Assembly (NCBI GenBank): GCA_028622995.1
Contig: JAJQJQ010000065.1
Location: 868,001 to 932,000, forward strand
Source of the DNA: Panagrolaimus kolymaensis
Taxonomy: Eukaryota; Nematoda; Chromadorea; Rhabditida; Panagrolaimidae
DNA: 64,000 nt
Reading direction: 5' to 3'
This document shows positions 11,701-22,375 of this stretch, piece after piece (positions within the stretch are counted from its first letter, which is position 1; each line of letters starts with the position of its first letter). Both the position numbers and the translations under genes were made by a program. The notes under the pieces were generated by a model. That model searched no databases. It saw nothing but the letters and a program-made list of their open reading frames with translations, and was not told the origin of the DNA.

Positions 11701-12069
11701 GGATAGCGATTGATAGCAATTAAAGGAACATTCGGCCACACATCAGGAATAGTTTGAGGTGATGGTGCTCCTCTTGTTTCGTTTTCAGCAAGTGCAAGAG
11801 CGTTTCTTATTTCAGCCTCCATTTCAGATTCATTGTTATCACCATTGTTGTTATTTGAGCTGAAATTTATGTTTATGATTTTGAAAACATATAATGATGA
11901 AAAGTGAAACTTACTTTGAAGAGAAAAAGCGTCTATGAAAATTAACATCAGTTGGAGCAATTTTAGCAGTCAAAAGAGGTTTCGATTCAGCAACAGAAGC
12001 ACATGATATGCGTCGTAGTCCATTACTTGATGACCTGATAGAAGATAATATTAACCGTCTTGAAGCCAT
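8739..12069 (-). CDS. lonp-1: Lon protease homolog, mitochondrial (AAA+ serine protease)
   Basis: Nine minus-strand exons: 12069-11915, 11859-11670, 11623-10931, 10881-10553, 10482-10079, 10030-9778, 9726-9618, 9567-8947 and 8900-8739. All phases agree and give 971 residues, close to human LONP1. The N-terminus ([20 protein letters not shown]) is a basic amphipathic mitochondrial presequence. The LON substrate-binding domain follows ([11 protein letters not shown]), with a long charged insertion, a coiled coil ([13 protein letters not shown]) and the AAA+ module with Walker A GPPGVGKT at about 515-522 and Walker [10 protein letters not shown]. The protease domain has the catalytic serine in PKDGPSAG (about Ser872) and the catalytic lysine in GGVKEK (second Lys, about 915). 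It degrades misfolded and regulatory proteins in the mitochondrial matrix. It is the middle gene of the SPCS1-Lon-TTC1 cluster. Confidence 0.97.
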
Positions 12070-12075
12070 TCTAAA
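12070..12075 (-). promoter_or_regulatory. Probable trans-splice acceptor of Lon
   Basis: On the minus strand ATATATTTAG is followed by A and the ATG, so only one base separates acceptor and start codon. The SPCS1 stop codon is 183 bases upstream, with an AATAAA signal at about 12178-12173 between the two. This is the arrangement of a downstream gene in a nematode operon. Confidence 0.65.
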
Positions 12076-12251
12076 TATATATAATAAAAACCGCTTGAAA
12101 GGTTTAAAGATGGAAGAAATAATTATGGTAAAAACCAATACAGCAAAAAAGATTTCAAATTCCCAACACATATTTATTCCGTAATTACAAAAACAATAAA
12201 AATAAAACTTTTGAATAAATAAAACAAAGGACAAAATCCTGGTTCAGTAAA

Positions 12252-12676
12252 TTACTTGTTTTTCTTTACTTCTTTCTTAGGAGCAGGTGATGAAGTCCGT
12301 TCTTTAACGTCGGGTTGCCACTGAAAAGAGTTTGAAATATAAGAGTAAATATAAAAAAGTTAGATAACATACGTAAATAGGATCCTTCCGGAGAGATGGC
12401 CAGCAAGGGAGAACAATAAGATTAGCCAAAACAAAACCAGCACCCAAAATAGCAAAAGTTATCCAAAGCTGTTGCATAACATATCCAACGACGAAGCCAA
12501 CAACAGATGCAATGACAATGATAATCTAAAATGGATAAAGTTATGAACAATTTATTTATTAAAGAAAATAAAAGAAGAACCTGGAAAATTCGTTCAGCCT
12601 TTTGTTGACCAGCAAAATCGATGTGAGTAGACCAACGCTGTAATGGCGCTGGTAACATTCGAATAATACCATCCAT
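12252..12676 (-). CDS. spcs-1: Signal peptidase complex subunit 1 (SPC12)
   Basis: Three minus-strand exons, 12676-12581, 12525-12373 and 12320-12252, give 105 residues, the usual size. The sequence has the family layout: an amphipathic N-terminus with DFAGQQKAERIFQ (compare the DYKGQKLAEQ pattern of SPCS1), two membrane spans (IVIASVVGFVVGYVM and ITFAILGAGFVLANLIVL), then WPSLRKDPIYWQP and a lysine-rich tail ending KKNK. The subunit sits in the ER membrane and tunes substrate choice of the signal peptidase complex. A TTTTAG acceptor lies about 12 bases before the ATG. This is the first gene of the probable three-gene operon; its promoter should lie upstream of 12690. Confidence 0.93.
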
Positions 12677-13159
12677 GATGTTTGAAAGTTTCTAAAATCA
12701 AAGATTTAAAAAAAATGTTTGAACTCTAGAAAAAAAATAAAGAGAAAAATGACGATGCAATATTTTTTTTCTGAATACTAAAACTTTTTGAAAGAAATTT
12801 TAATTTACAACAGAATGTTCTCATATTGCCAACATGAATGGGAACTATTTATTTGTATGGTTGTTCCACGTTCAATGCTTCCATAATGGAGAAATTGATC
12901 ATTTTTTTGGTCTTCTTAATTAAAGTTTTATACAATAAATTGTTTATATGATTTTTAATGGAATTTATCATCGATATTCTTATCATTAGGATATTTTTTT
13001 AATTATTAATTATATTTTCTGTAAAGCTTTTGAGGCTGATGTAAAAAAGTGAGAATACTGTAGCCGGCGGTTGGTCTTGATATAATTTAATTTTCTTTAT
13101 TAAAACCTTTTTATTTCACTGTATTAGATGAAAGAAATAATTTTATGCACAAGAATAAA
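12677..13159. other. Intergenic region upstream of SPCS1
   Basis: About 480 bases without a recognisable exon, between the start of SPCS1 and the downstream end of the HAD pseudogene (both minus strand). It should contain the promoter of the SPCS1-Lon-TTC1 cluster. I see no distinct motif. Confidence 0.5.
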
Positions 13160-13940
13160 TCAAAGAGACATATGAGGCAAACCATATTTTTCAGCTTCAA
13201 AATCTTCCAACGTATCCAAAATTTCGACCAATTTTGATTTTATTGGAGCAACAGTCCTTCAAAATCAAAAAATAGGTTGGAATTCAGATTGGGGAACAAA
13301 AATTGTAGTACATCCTGCAGTATTTCCACTTTTTGCGCAATTGTTGGAGTCATCGATAATCCAAACATTTTTTTGGTGATTTAGTTGGAACTGTAAATCG
13401 TTTAATTGTAGCTAGATATGTATGGATATGACTCTTAAAAAAATATGATTAGTTAAGTAGACATTGTCAAAGCTTTAACCAACCTGGCTTTCCATGATTT
13501 ACAATTTTATCTTCGCCAACTAATTCAATCAAAGGAATTTTTCGATAAATGACTTTAACTTTCGTGGTTTTCTTTCAAAATCGTTTTCATCTGCTGCAGT
13601 ACAGATTGCTAAAGGGATATCTTCTCGTCGAAGGTATTCGATAAAATTCATAACTCCTGGCATTAAAAGCTCTTCTGAAAGGAGTTATTCAACAAACTGA
13701 TTGTAAATAACTTCGTGTTCAGCTGACGTAGCAACTTCTGCTAATCCCGTGGTTTGGAGAATCCATTAACAGCATTACAGCGCCCCATAGTTTCAGCTTT
13801 GAGAGTATTATCAAAAACTTTACCAAAAGCTCGCAAAGCTGCATCATTGGTAGTAAAATAAACCTTTCCAGTATCCTGAATTCTCCGTCATAATCGAAGA
13901 TGGCGTAACTAATATGGTGATGATGAGAATGAGGAGACAT
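13160..13940 (-). pseudogene. Broken HAD-family phosphatase gene (pseudouridine-5'-phosphatase-like)
   Basis: On the minus strand, conserved HAD blocks appear in the right order but in different frames. From 13940 the frame reads ISYAIFDYDG (motif I, first Asp box), then loses the GTLLD part. A shifted frame reads GKVYFTTNDAALRAFGK and AETMGR, then a stop. The next frame reads AEVATSAEHEVIYNQFVE, a stop, then LLMPGVMNFIEYLRREDIP and LAICTAADENDF (motif II region). Another shift gives IPLIELVGEDKIVNHGKPG (motif III lysine), then VWIIDDSN (motif IV), two stops, and a well-kept end LDTLEDFEAEKYGLP. This is the pattern of the pseudouridine-5'-phosphatase/HDHD1 family. At least four frame changes and several stops make it a pseudogene. 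One disrupted junction after GKPG still looks like an intron, which suggests decay in place rather than retroposition. A TATTTCAG acceptor still precedes the old ATG. Confidence 0.85.
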
Positions 13941-14637
13941 ATATCTGAAATAGTTTATTTTTAATTTAATTTTTTTATGTTCTCTCAAACTATTACTTCG
14001 TTAGGTGAAAGCCCTTTTTACATATGATAGCTATTACAGGCAATAAAGTACCAAACCCTTTCAAATAATTTTCTATCGTTCTCGAAGTCCTAAGCAAACT
14101 TATTTAATGATTTCCTTCTTTTTATCTTGAATAAATTTTTGTAAAAACAAACTGATTTTCACCTCCGTTATTGAACCATCATCCATTGAAAGCTCGCCAA
14201 CTAAAAAGCCTTTACTTCACAAACAGTTTCAAGTTAAACTGGTAAATGAAGAGTCCAAGTTTTAAAGTGTAATTTTTTTTGTATTTCCTTTTTTAATTTT
14301 ACTAACAACAGTATTTTTTGTTTTTTATTTAATAAAATTTCTTATAATTTGTCATGTATTATTTAGTTTGAAAATGATTTTGAAAAGATTCAAAATCTTC
14401 CACAATTTTGAAAAAAAAATGTAGCATTACCACGCATAGTTTTACAAAATAGTTCTAACTCAAAGCCTGTATTAAAAATTTACAATGCACTTTTCTTTTC
14501 TGTGGAAACTTGCGTATTTAGGGTTTTGATTTTACATTTTGATGAAATTTTATGCAAATTTAATAAAAGAATAAAATGGAAAAAGCATCCGAAAGCAAGC
14601 ATTTTTGTTTTAATTTGCAAAATCATTGACGATCGAA
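13941..14637. other. Intergenic region
   Basis: About 700 bases between the start of the minus-strand HAD pseudogene and the plus-strand lysine-rich gene. Weak protein-like fragments occur on the minus strand near 14080-14240, but I could not place them in a family. No distinct regulatory motif is seen. Confidence 0.4.
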
Positions 14638-15314
14638 ATGCCTGACAGTGGTAAAAAGAAAAAAGGGTAAGTATTTATACATATTTTTTTTTTGAATTCA
14701 ACTCATAAATCAACTTTTTTTAGGAAGAAATCCCGAAATCGGCCATCTAAATCTAACAACAGACAAAAAACTGGTAAAAAAGATGTTCAATGGTCTTCTG
14801 ATACAAGTGCGAGTGATAGTAGAAAGAAGAAGCCGAACAAAAAGAAATGCTGTGGTGGTGTAATACCTTCTCCTGGACAAAATAACAAATATCCTCCAAC
14901 TTCACCTTCTGTTGATAGTAACAGCAATAAGAAACCTGGACATGAAAATACTGTATTTGCTAATGTTGATAAGAATGATGAAGAACCTGAAGTAAGTTAA
15001 TTTATTCATCTCATTTTCAATATTAAATGTTACATATGTTTCAGCCTGATTACATTGACTTTCAAAATATCAATCCAAAAGCTATGAAAGGTATTGGAAG
15101 GAAACCTCCATTGCCGCCGCCGCCACCTCCTCCTCCACTTCGTTCAATTGATCGTCAACAACAAGAAGGCGGGCATGGAAAACAAGCAAAATCAAGTGAT
15201 AATTCAAGATCTGAAAGTGCTTCTCATTCGGATAAACCTACTAAATGTCAATCCAAGAGTGGAAAATCTGAAGCAAGTCGTAAGAAGAAAAATAAATCTA
15301 AAAAACGTCGCTGA
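14638..15314 (+). CDS. Lysine/serine-rich low-complexity protein, unknown
   Basis: Three exons, 14638-14666, 14724-14991 and 15045-15314, with matching phases give 188 residues. The protein is basic and almost entirely low complexity: N-terminal KKKKG...RNRPSKSNN, a KKKCCGGV motif near residue 60, an N/S/P-rich middle, a PPLPPPPPPPP run that could bind SH3, WW or EVH1 domains, and a KKKNKSKKRR tail that looks like a nuclear localisation signal. No folded domain is recognisable. Exon joins, a final stop and coding-like composition support a real gene. No function can be inferred. Confidence 0.7.
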
Positions 15315-15839
15315 TTAATCGCTTGTGATTTTGTAAATACTGATTGTGATTATAATGAAATGACGAAGAATAAACGCTTTTGAATCTTTTTTTTTCGATT
15401 TTAATTATGCAAGGTCTAGTGACAAGTATGAAATTAAGTGTTCTCAAATGTTAATACAATTACAAAATGTACTTCGGCAACATTGGAATAAGATTTGTTA
15501 CATCGTTTTTACGTATCTTTTTTTTGTTATTGGTATATTTGTCAGTTTGTAAGCACAAACAGTTCTTTCATAAATCCCTCAACATCTTATTTATAGCTGA
15601 TTCATCATTATTGGACAAAAGAGTGTCTTTCTTGATATATCACTTTTGCTTCTTTGACGACGCGATCAACCAGCATCGGCCGAGTTCAACTCTTGTTTTA
15701 ATAACGCTTTCTTCATGTTATACAACATTAAATCACATACTGAAGTTAACTCTTCTTTACATAATACAATTTCTTAAATGTAAGATTAAATCAACTTCAA
15801 TCATTGCTTGATTTCCATTTTCGTCGTTCGTCAAATATT
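15315..15839. other. Intergenic region
   Basis: About 520 bases between two plus-strand genes. An AATAAA signal for the upstream gene lies near 15369-15374. The remainder is T-rich, and no exon or distinct motif is supported. Confidence 0.5.
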
Positions 15840-16572
15840 ATGCGCTATTTCTGGCTGTTTTATATTTTTTGTTTGACGACTATTTTTGTTGTAAATGGTG
15901 GTGAGTCAAATGGCACTGAAGTTGGAAATAATCCTTCATCAACGCCTTCAACTGTAATTGAAGAATCTGAAAAACCAGCCATCATTACATCCACAACAAC
16001 CAATTCTCCTTCAACAACAACAATGCCAACTCCAACAACAACTACATCATTGCTTTCAACTCTTCCACAAACTTCTATTGAATCAAAAACAACGTCAACT
16101 CATCCTCCTTCTCAAACATCAACAACTCCACCACAAACTTCTACCGAATCAAAAACAACGTCAAATGCTCCTCCTCCTCAAACACCAGCACCTAAACAAA
16201 CTTCTACTGAATCACCATCAACTTCAATCCCTGATCCAGATCCAAATCCACATCCAACTCCTTCTCCTCAATCAACAGCTACAACTCAAGCTCCTGGTGT
16301 AACATCAACAACTATAGATAAAAATCCTAATAAAACATCAACTCAAGCTTCGCCAACTACTAAATCTCCTGATCATGTTGATATTGAAGAAACGCAAGAA
16401 CCATTAAAAGCTGTTTCACCTGGATGTGATTATGATGAAGTTGGATGTAAGTTTTCTTTATACATACATATTTGCATTACATTTACAATTTTTAGATCCT
16501 CGATGTGGCATTGAACAACTTTATTTGTCATTTGGTATTTTAATGGCTATGTTTTTCGTTCATTTAGTTTAA
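15840..16572 (+). CDS. Mucin-like Ser/Thr/Pro-rich surface protein, probable GPI anchor
   Basis: Two exons, 15840-16446 and 16496-16572, encode 227 residues. The chosen ATG opens a clean signal peptide (MRYFWLFYIFCLTTIFVVNG). Residues ~25-185 are Ser/Thr/Pro-rich with imperfect repeats built on PQTSTESKTTS, as expected for a heavily O-glycosylated stalk. A short cysteine-containing part (PGCDYDEVGYPRCG) precedes a C-terminal hydrophobic segment (LYLSFGILMAMFFVHLV) that ends the protein with no charged tail, the usual GPI-attachment signal. It is likely on the outer cell surface or shed into the cuticle/lumen. No named family is recognised; mucin-like stalks evolve fast and are poor evidence of homology. 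Confidence 0.8.
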
Positions 16573-19500
16573 AAAAGTGTTCGAACTCTTGGAGACTGTG
16601 ATTTTATCGTTTTACATACACATTTTTTTTATTATCACAAAGCGGTTTATCATGAACTCCTCCACACATTCTGTAACATTTACTTTTTTTCTCGGCAAAA
16701 TTATTTTCTAATTATCTTATCTTATTATTATTTATTTTCTTTCGTATGAAAGCATTTTACTTTTGTTACTCATACACATTTCATTAATTTCATCATCTGT
16801 TTAAATTTTGAAATATAAATGTGTTATTTTACCACGTTCAATGACAGTTGTTAGTTATTCCACTCACGTACGCATAGGAATTATCAATGGTTACCTTATG
16901 ACTCGTTAATCATGTTTGTAGTTTGACTTTTATTGTGCTTAACATGATTAAATGAACTTTAAAAATATTACCGTAATTATACAAAAAATGACTAAAAATT
17001 AAAATTTTTTAATTATAAATAAAATTTAATCCCCTAAAATTTGATGATTTTTCAAATGAGAAAAGAAATGATGACATTTTCAACCAACGACGCGTTTTTT
17101 CAAGAGCAAAGTTTGAAGAAGAAAAAAGAAGTTTAAATTGCTTTATGGCTGCCAGCCACTTGTAAGTGTCTCCTTCCATCTTTCTCTCTCTTTTTTCTGT
17201 TTTGAACTATTTTTTTTTGGTTTTTACCTTTGCTTAAAAAAGTCCATTTCTTAAAGTCTATTATTTTGAAATTCAAATATTTCTTTAATAATTCCCTTTT
17301 CTTTTAAATTCCTTATTTCCGCATTTTTTGTTATTAAACCTCCACACTTTTTGAGATTATCCCTTTAGACTTGCTTTATTTCTATCTTCCTTTTTTTTAT
17401 TTTTTGATATTTTTAAGAAAAGCATACATATGTAAGTATGTAAGATGTCTCCGTTCGGTCCATTACACTTCCGCGATCGATTCTTCTTCTCTTTTTTTTG
17501 TTGACGTAATTTCCTGAAATGACAGGTTTTCTTTGTGCCCAGGTCGAATTACACACACCACCCATTTTTTTCTTTAAAACAAATTTTTAAAATTATTTTT
17601 ATTTTTGATTCAATAAAAACCTTTGAACATGAGTTTTTATTTGTTTTCCACCTTTTTTGATTTCGTCATAGCTTCCTTCGCTTTATTTGAGGATGAATAC
17701 CTACAAAAATGATTACATAAAAGTGAAATGTACTTTTAATTTAAAAATATATTCTTTCATAGGGATTCTTTTTTCGATGATTTTTAAACTCGCGAACTGT
17801 TTTTGTACTCAAGTTCAAATATTCGTTATTGAATTAGGTGTATGTATTTTGAAAAATATCAATAAGCAAGTTTTTTTTTATTTCAGTTGAGAAGAGTCTA
17901 TGATGGAAAAAAAGTTTTTTGTTAGCTGTTTTTTGAAATACGACACCTTCAAAGCCTCTAAAAATTTTTTTTGTTAAAGATCCCACCGGAGTGATAGTCT
18001 TCTTTTCACCCCACAATTTTACAGTCTAGTTTGGGATTTTTTTTACGAACATAAAACAGCTGCTTACATACACACTCTCCTCCCTCGAATGTCATTTTCG
18101 CTTATGGGTTGGTGGATTTTTTTATGTGTGCTAGTTGTGTTTTTTGTGCATTTTTTTAACTCGAGCAAGCAGTCGCAAGCAAAGCCATTTGAGTCTCAAT
18201 TTTTTTTTAATTCTCAACTAAAAAGTTCAGTCAGCCGACTGGCACGCGTCAAAGCCTTTTCTTTTCTCATCACCCTTCAAGTCAGTCAGAATGAAAGAAA
18301 GAATCACATGTGCGTTCTCATTCTCTCATCATCGTCACATTTTTTTGCGCCTCTACCAAAAAATAATTCTTTTAGAAAGAAAAAAAAAGAGAACAAACTT
18401 GCTTGGTTGTATGTATGTAAGTCCTTCATTCATTGATTTAGTAGAGAAAAAAAAGCATAGACGCACATATTTTTTTTGAATCATTTTTTGAATGTCTGCT
18501 TTTTTCTTCTTTTTTTCATTGCTCCTTCGATTATTGCACTCTTATTCCAAACTCGCTTGCTTTGAATGCTTCTTCTTCTTCGTTATATCTAGTCTTTTTT
18601 TACCTCTTATTATTATTATTCCTTCTCTTTTGTCAAATGATGATGATCATAAATGATTGTCGTCGTGAATAGAAATCATTTGCTTTTTTGGAAATAAGCA
18701 GTATCGGCAACTATTATCCTTCTCTATCCTTGCTTTTTCATCGTAAAGCTTATTTCTCTTCCCTCAGTTAAAAAAAAAGCGGTTTCTTGATTACAAAAAA
18801 TGATTCAATATAATTGATCGATTGTGCGACGACGACAGCCATGGAAAACTTTTTTTTCTCATTCAAAAGAAGGTTTTCTCGTTTTTATTTTTTTGTCATC
18901 AACCAAAAAGAAAAAAGACGACGATGACAATCAGAAACCCTTTTTGGAAAAAATGAGAAAAACAAGAACAATGAAAATAATTTTTCTTGCGCGTGATTCT
19001 CTCTTTAGTGTATTTCCTATTACTTTTATAATATTTTTTTGTCATGAAATATATAAAATAATATCTTTTTATTTTACCAACCAATACTGTTAGTGACCCA
19101 AAAGAATGGATTTCAACATTCTATTCCATAATATTTCAAATCCTTGTCAAAAAATTGCACTTGAAGCTTTCCTTACTTTTAACTAACTTCCTTGTTGCTA
19201 AGCAAGCAAAAACCAAAAACCCAGCAACAGCCATCCTCTTATATCCTTTTGCATCCTTGTTTTAAACTTCTTTCTAAAAAACGAAGAAAGCCTTTAAAAA
19301 CATTCTTTTTTGTTTCGGGAAATTTCTATCAAAATTTCTTTCCCGCCATTTATAAATCAATTTCTTTCTCGAAGAATATCTTTGTTAGTTTGGATAAAAA
19401 TCACATGTTTCAGAAACTTTTGTGTTTGGAAAATCATAAATCACGCTATGATTTAATCTTCGCCTTTTTTTACTTATGTCATTTATTTGGGAAAAAATGA

Positions 19501-20502
19501 CACGCTATTATTAATAATAGCAGAGAAAGGGATTCACAAAATTAACTGATACCATAGAAATTTTTTTTATTAAAGCTCATTTATTTTTGAAGCATAGTCA
19601 ATCCCAGACGGATTTTTCTGTTTCAAACCTTTTGATTTTTTTTGCTGAGCATCTGACAGAACGCAGCAACGAGCATGCAGCTGTCGTTTGTCGCTTTGTT
19701 TTTTCAATCAATATTTTTTGAGCATTTTTCATTCCATTTTTTTCAAAATCCATTTTTGATTATTTCTCGATGATTATGACTATTAAAAACATCTTTGAAT
19801 GACTTATTTTAAACCTTTCAATTAAATTAACACAAATCTCTTTTTTCTATTTGAAGCCAAAATCGCCATCCCATTACCGTTTGATTTCCACTGATTTTAA
19901 TCGTCCACCAAAAAAAGTTACGAAATGGCAAAAGTTTTTTGATTCTTGCGTGTGTTTTTGTCATATGATTTGCTTTTTCTATTTTCTCTTTGTTGTTGTT
20001 TACGCTGACTTTAAGATAATTGTATCCAAAATCATCTAGCATCTTTTTGGTCTTTTTCCCTCTCGTGTAATTTCCTTAAGTAAAATATAATTTATACTGT
20101 TTCATCTTTCGTGCTTTCACGTCATTGTTTCATTTTATTCTTTTCCTGATAGATAGGGAAAACTGTCTATTATTTGCATGCTTAAAGTTTTTTTCGTTTC
20201 CCCTTTGTTTTTTCTGATAATCATTTTGGTTTGATTTTGAATCGTGCACACTGGTACGAGTGCAACGCGCGGAGGACGACCTCGAATTTTATCCATTTTT
20301 CTTTTCAACTTTAACTAGTGTGTGCTTTCCCATTTTTCTAGCAAAAAACTAACTCTTTTCTCATTTTCAGGTGTCAACCTAGTCAAGCTAATCTTTTGAA
20401 ATTTTATTTTCAATCATTGAAACGGGTAGAATTTCTTGTCTTCTTCATATTACTGCTGATATCCTGAATTGATTCAAAAAAGAAAGTTCGTGCCGAATCA
20501 CC
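16573..20502. other. 3.9 kb gene-free region upstream of ubc-3
   Basis: No exon is convincing on either strand. The sequence is T-rich with many T8 or longer runs. A strong acceptor (CTCATTTTCAG) at about 20361-20371, followed by about 130 bases before the ubc-3 ATG, is a likely trans-splice or 5' UTR intron site. The region probably holds promoter and distal control sequence for the plus-strand ubc-3/lsm-6 cluster. Confidence 0.5.
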
Positions 20503-21405
20503 ATGTCTCATACCACTTTTACTTCTGCTGGTTCGTCATTATCCTCATCTGCATCTCGTGCTTTACAACTCGAATTGAAATCTCTTCAAAGTGAACCTGT
20601 TGAAGGATTTACAGTTACTTGTGATGATGATTGCCTCTTCAAATGGACTGTTGGTATCTTTGGTCCACCTGGGACTCTTTATCAAGTATGTTTTGTTTTC
20701 TAGTAAAAAATAATGTAATCATGTCATTTTTTAGGGAGGGTATTTCAAAGCAACTTTGAAATTTCCATCCAATTATCCATACAGCCCGCCAAGTATGAAG
20801 TTTATCAACACTATTTACCATCCAAATGTCTATGATAATGGCGAATTGTGCATTAGCATCTTGCATCCTCCTGTTGATGATCCACAATCTGGTGAACTTC
20901 CATCAGAACGTTGGAATCCTACTCAAAGTGTTCGTACAATCCTTCTCTCTGTTATCAGCCTTCTCAATGAACCTAATACTTCTTCTCCAGCCAATGTTGA
21001 CGCTTCGGTTATGTAGTAAGTTCTTTTCTTTTATGAATAAAAAACAACTTTGTAACAACCATCAAAAATTATTCTAATTCAACTTATTTTTTTCAGCCGG
21101 TCATGGAAAGATTCTAAAGGCAAGGATGACAGATATGCTAAGGTCGTCAAGGAACAAGTTGAAAAGTCTAAAGAAATTGCCAAGAAAGATGGTGTTAAAG
21201 TTCCTGAAACAATCGAAGAATATGTTATCAAGCAAGGAAAAAAGCCTGCTGAAGATTGCTTAGATGCTGATGATGATTTTTATGATTACGAGTATGAAAG
21301 TGGTATGTGTTTTCGAAATATATTATAACTTTTTCTAATCATCATTTTTCAGATAATGAAGAAGAATGCGAACATGATGATGATAGCGGTAATGGCGACG
21401 AATAA
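20503..21405 (+). CDS. ubc-3: Ubiquitin-conjugating enzyme E2 R (CDC34)
   Basis: Four exons: 20503-20685, 20735-21015, 21097-21302 and 21353-21405; 240 residues. The UBC fold is complete: [43 protein letters not shown] with the catalytic Cys100, and an acidic-loop insertion [19 protein letters not shown] that is diagnostic of the CDC34/UBE2R class. [18 protein letters not shown] and the final helices follow. The C-terminus is strongly acidic ([24 protein letters not shown]), as in CDC34, where this tail binds cullin-RING ligases. The enzyme builds Lys48 chains for SCF ligases and controls cell-cycle and other regulators. The next gene is lsm-6, the same order I recall for C. elegans. Confidence 0.97.
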
Positions 21406-21842
21406 ATTCAACTCTGTGATCCATATATCTTCCCTCATTTTTGACTACCGGTACATCTCTTTCTTTTTCTATGTTATAATAACTGATGATTCACCTGTTA
21501 CAAATTAGTAAAGACTGTATTTTCTATTTTTTATTATGTCTTTTGTCTTTTAACCCCTCTCTCATACCATTACTGTACATTTTAAAAAGTTTGCAAATAT
21601 GTATCTCTTCTTTTTGGTCGTGTTTTATTAGAGTTTAATATTGTTTTTTTCTTTTAAACTACCAAAATCAATGAGTTTATTTTGATTATATATGTGTGCA
21701 TCTTAAATAAAATCTTTAAAAGTTATTTATTGAGTGTTTGTGTATGAACAAAGGCATTTGAAAACCTAGCACCAGCTTTCCGAAAAGTTTTGTTTTTAAT
21801 CACGGTAACTATGTCAGCATTCAGTAATTTAGAATATCAAAA
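21406..21842. other. Spacer between ubc-3 and lsm-6
   Basis: A 437-base spacer. An AATAAA signal at about 21706-21711 probably ends the ubc-3 transcript. The following ~130 bases may contain the lsm-6 leader or a trans-splice site. No coding sequence is seen. The spacing is larger than for a typical SL2 operon but not excluded. Confidence 0.5.
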
Positions 21843-22182
21843 ATGAGTTCAGCGCCAAAACGTCAAAATCCAAATGAATTTTTGAAGACAATCGTTGGTA
21901 AGCCAGTCGTTGTCAAACTTAACAGCGGAACAGATTATCGTGGAATTCTCTCATGTCTCGATGGGTTTGTAAATCTTATTGTAAGAAGCTTTTATTTAAT
22001 GTTCCCGCATTATAGGTTTATGAATATCGCTCTTGAACAAACAGAAGAATATCAAAATGGCCAATTAAAAAATAAGTATGGAGATGCTTTTATTCGTGGT
22101 AACAATGGTAGGTTTTTTGTTTTTACTGCAAGAAGTAACTTTGAAATTTTTAGTCTATTATATCAGTACCGTTCGTCGTTAA
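21843..22182 (+). CDS. lsm-6: U6 snRNA-associated Sm-like protein LSM6
   Basis: Three exons, 21843-21964, 22016-22107 and 22154-22182, give exactly 80 residues, the normal LSM6 length. Sm motif 1 (PVVVKLNSGTDYRGILSCLDG) and Sm motif 2 (AFIRGNNVYYIS) are both intact, and NIALEQTEEYQNGQLKNKYG is nearly identical to LSM6 of other animals. It forms part of the LSM1-7 ring (cytoplasmic mRNA decay) and the LSM2-8 ring (nuclear U6 snRNP). An AATAAA at 22265-22270 marks the 3' end. The 3' UTR resembles sequence at 24806-24893 (see findings). Confidence 0.97.
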
Positions 22183-22210
22183 CTCAGCTACATATTTATC
22201 AAAACTCAAC

Positions 22211-22272
22211 TATCGATGGTCTCGTTTTCTTGTTGTATTCCAATTTGTCTTGTTACTTTTTGTCAATAAATT
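22211..22272 (+). repeat. LSM6 3' UTR segment, duplicated at 24.8 kb (copy 1)
   Basis: TATCGATGGTC, then TTGTTGTATTCCAATTTGTC, then TCAATAAATTT occur here in order. Clear counterparts in the same order follow the zinc-finger gene stop at 24803. Only the non-coding tail matches well. Confidence 0.6.
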
Positions 22273-22366
22273 TTAAAATTATTTATCCAGTTTCTTGTTG
22301 GAGGTTTTGTAACCTTCGTTTACCAATTTTGTTTTCATTATCCTTATGTCTCTTTATTTGATTTTT

Positions 22367-22375
22367 AGCGCAAAA
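22367..22375 (+). promoter_or_regulatory. Probable trans-splice acceptor of DUF4604 gene
   Basis: ATTTTTAG ends at 22368, seven bases before the ATG at 22376. The LSM6 stop is 194 bases upstream with a poly(A) signal between. The layout fits a downstream operon gene with SL2-type trans-splicing. Confidence 0.6.

Noticed and set aside
16622..20500. Possible CRISPR-like or tandem repeat arrays
   Set aside because: Apparent repetition is only T/A runs; no regularly spaced direct repeats are seen, and a CRISPR array is not expected in an animal genome.
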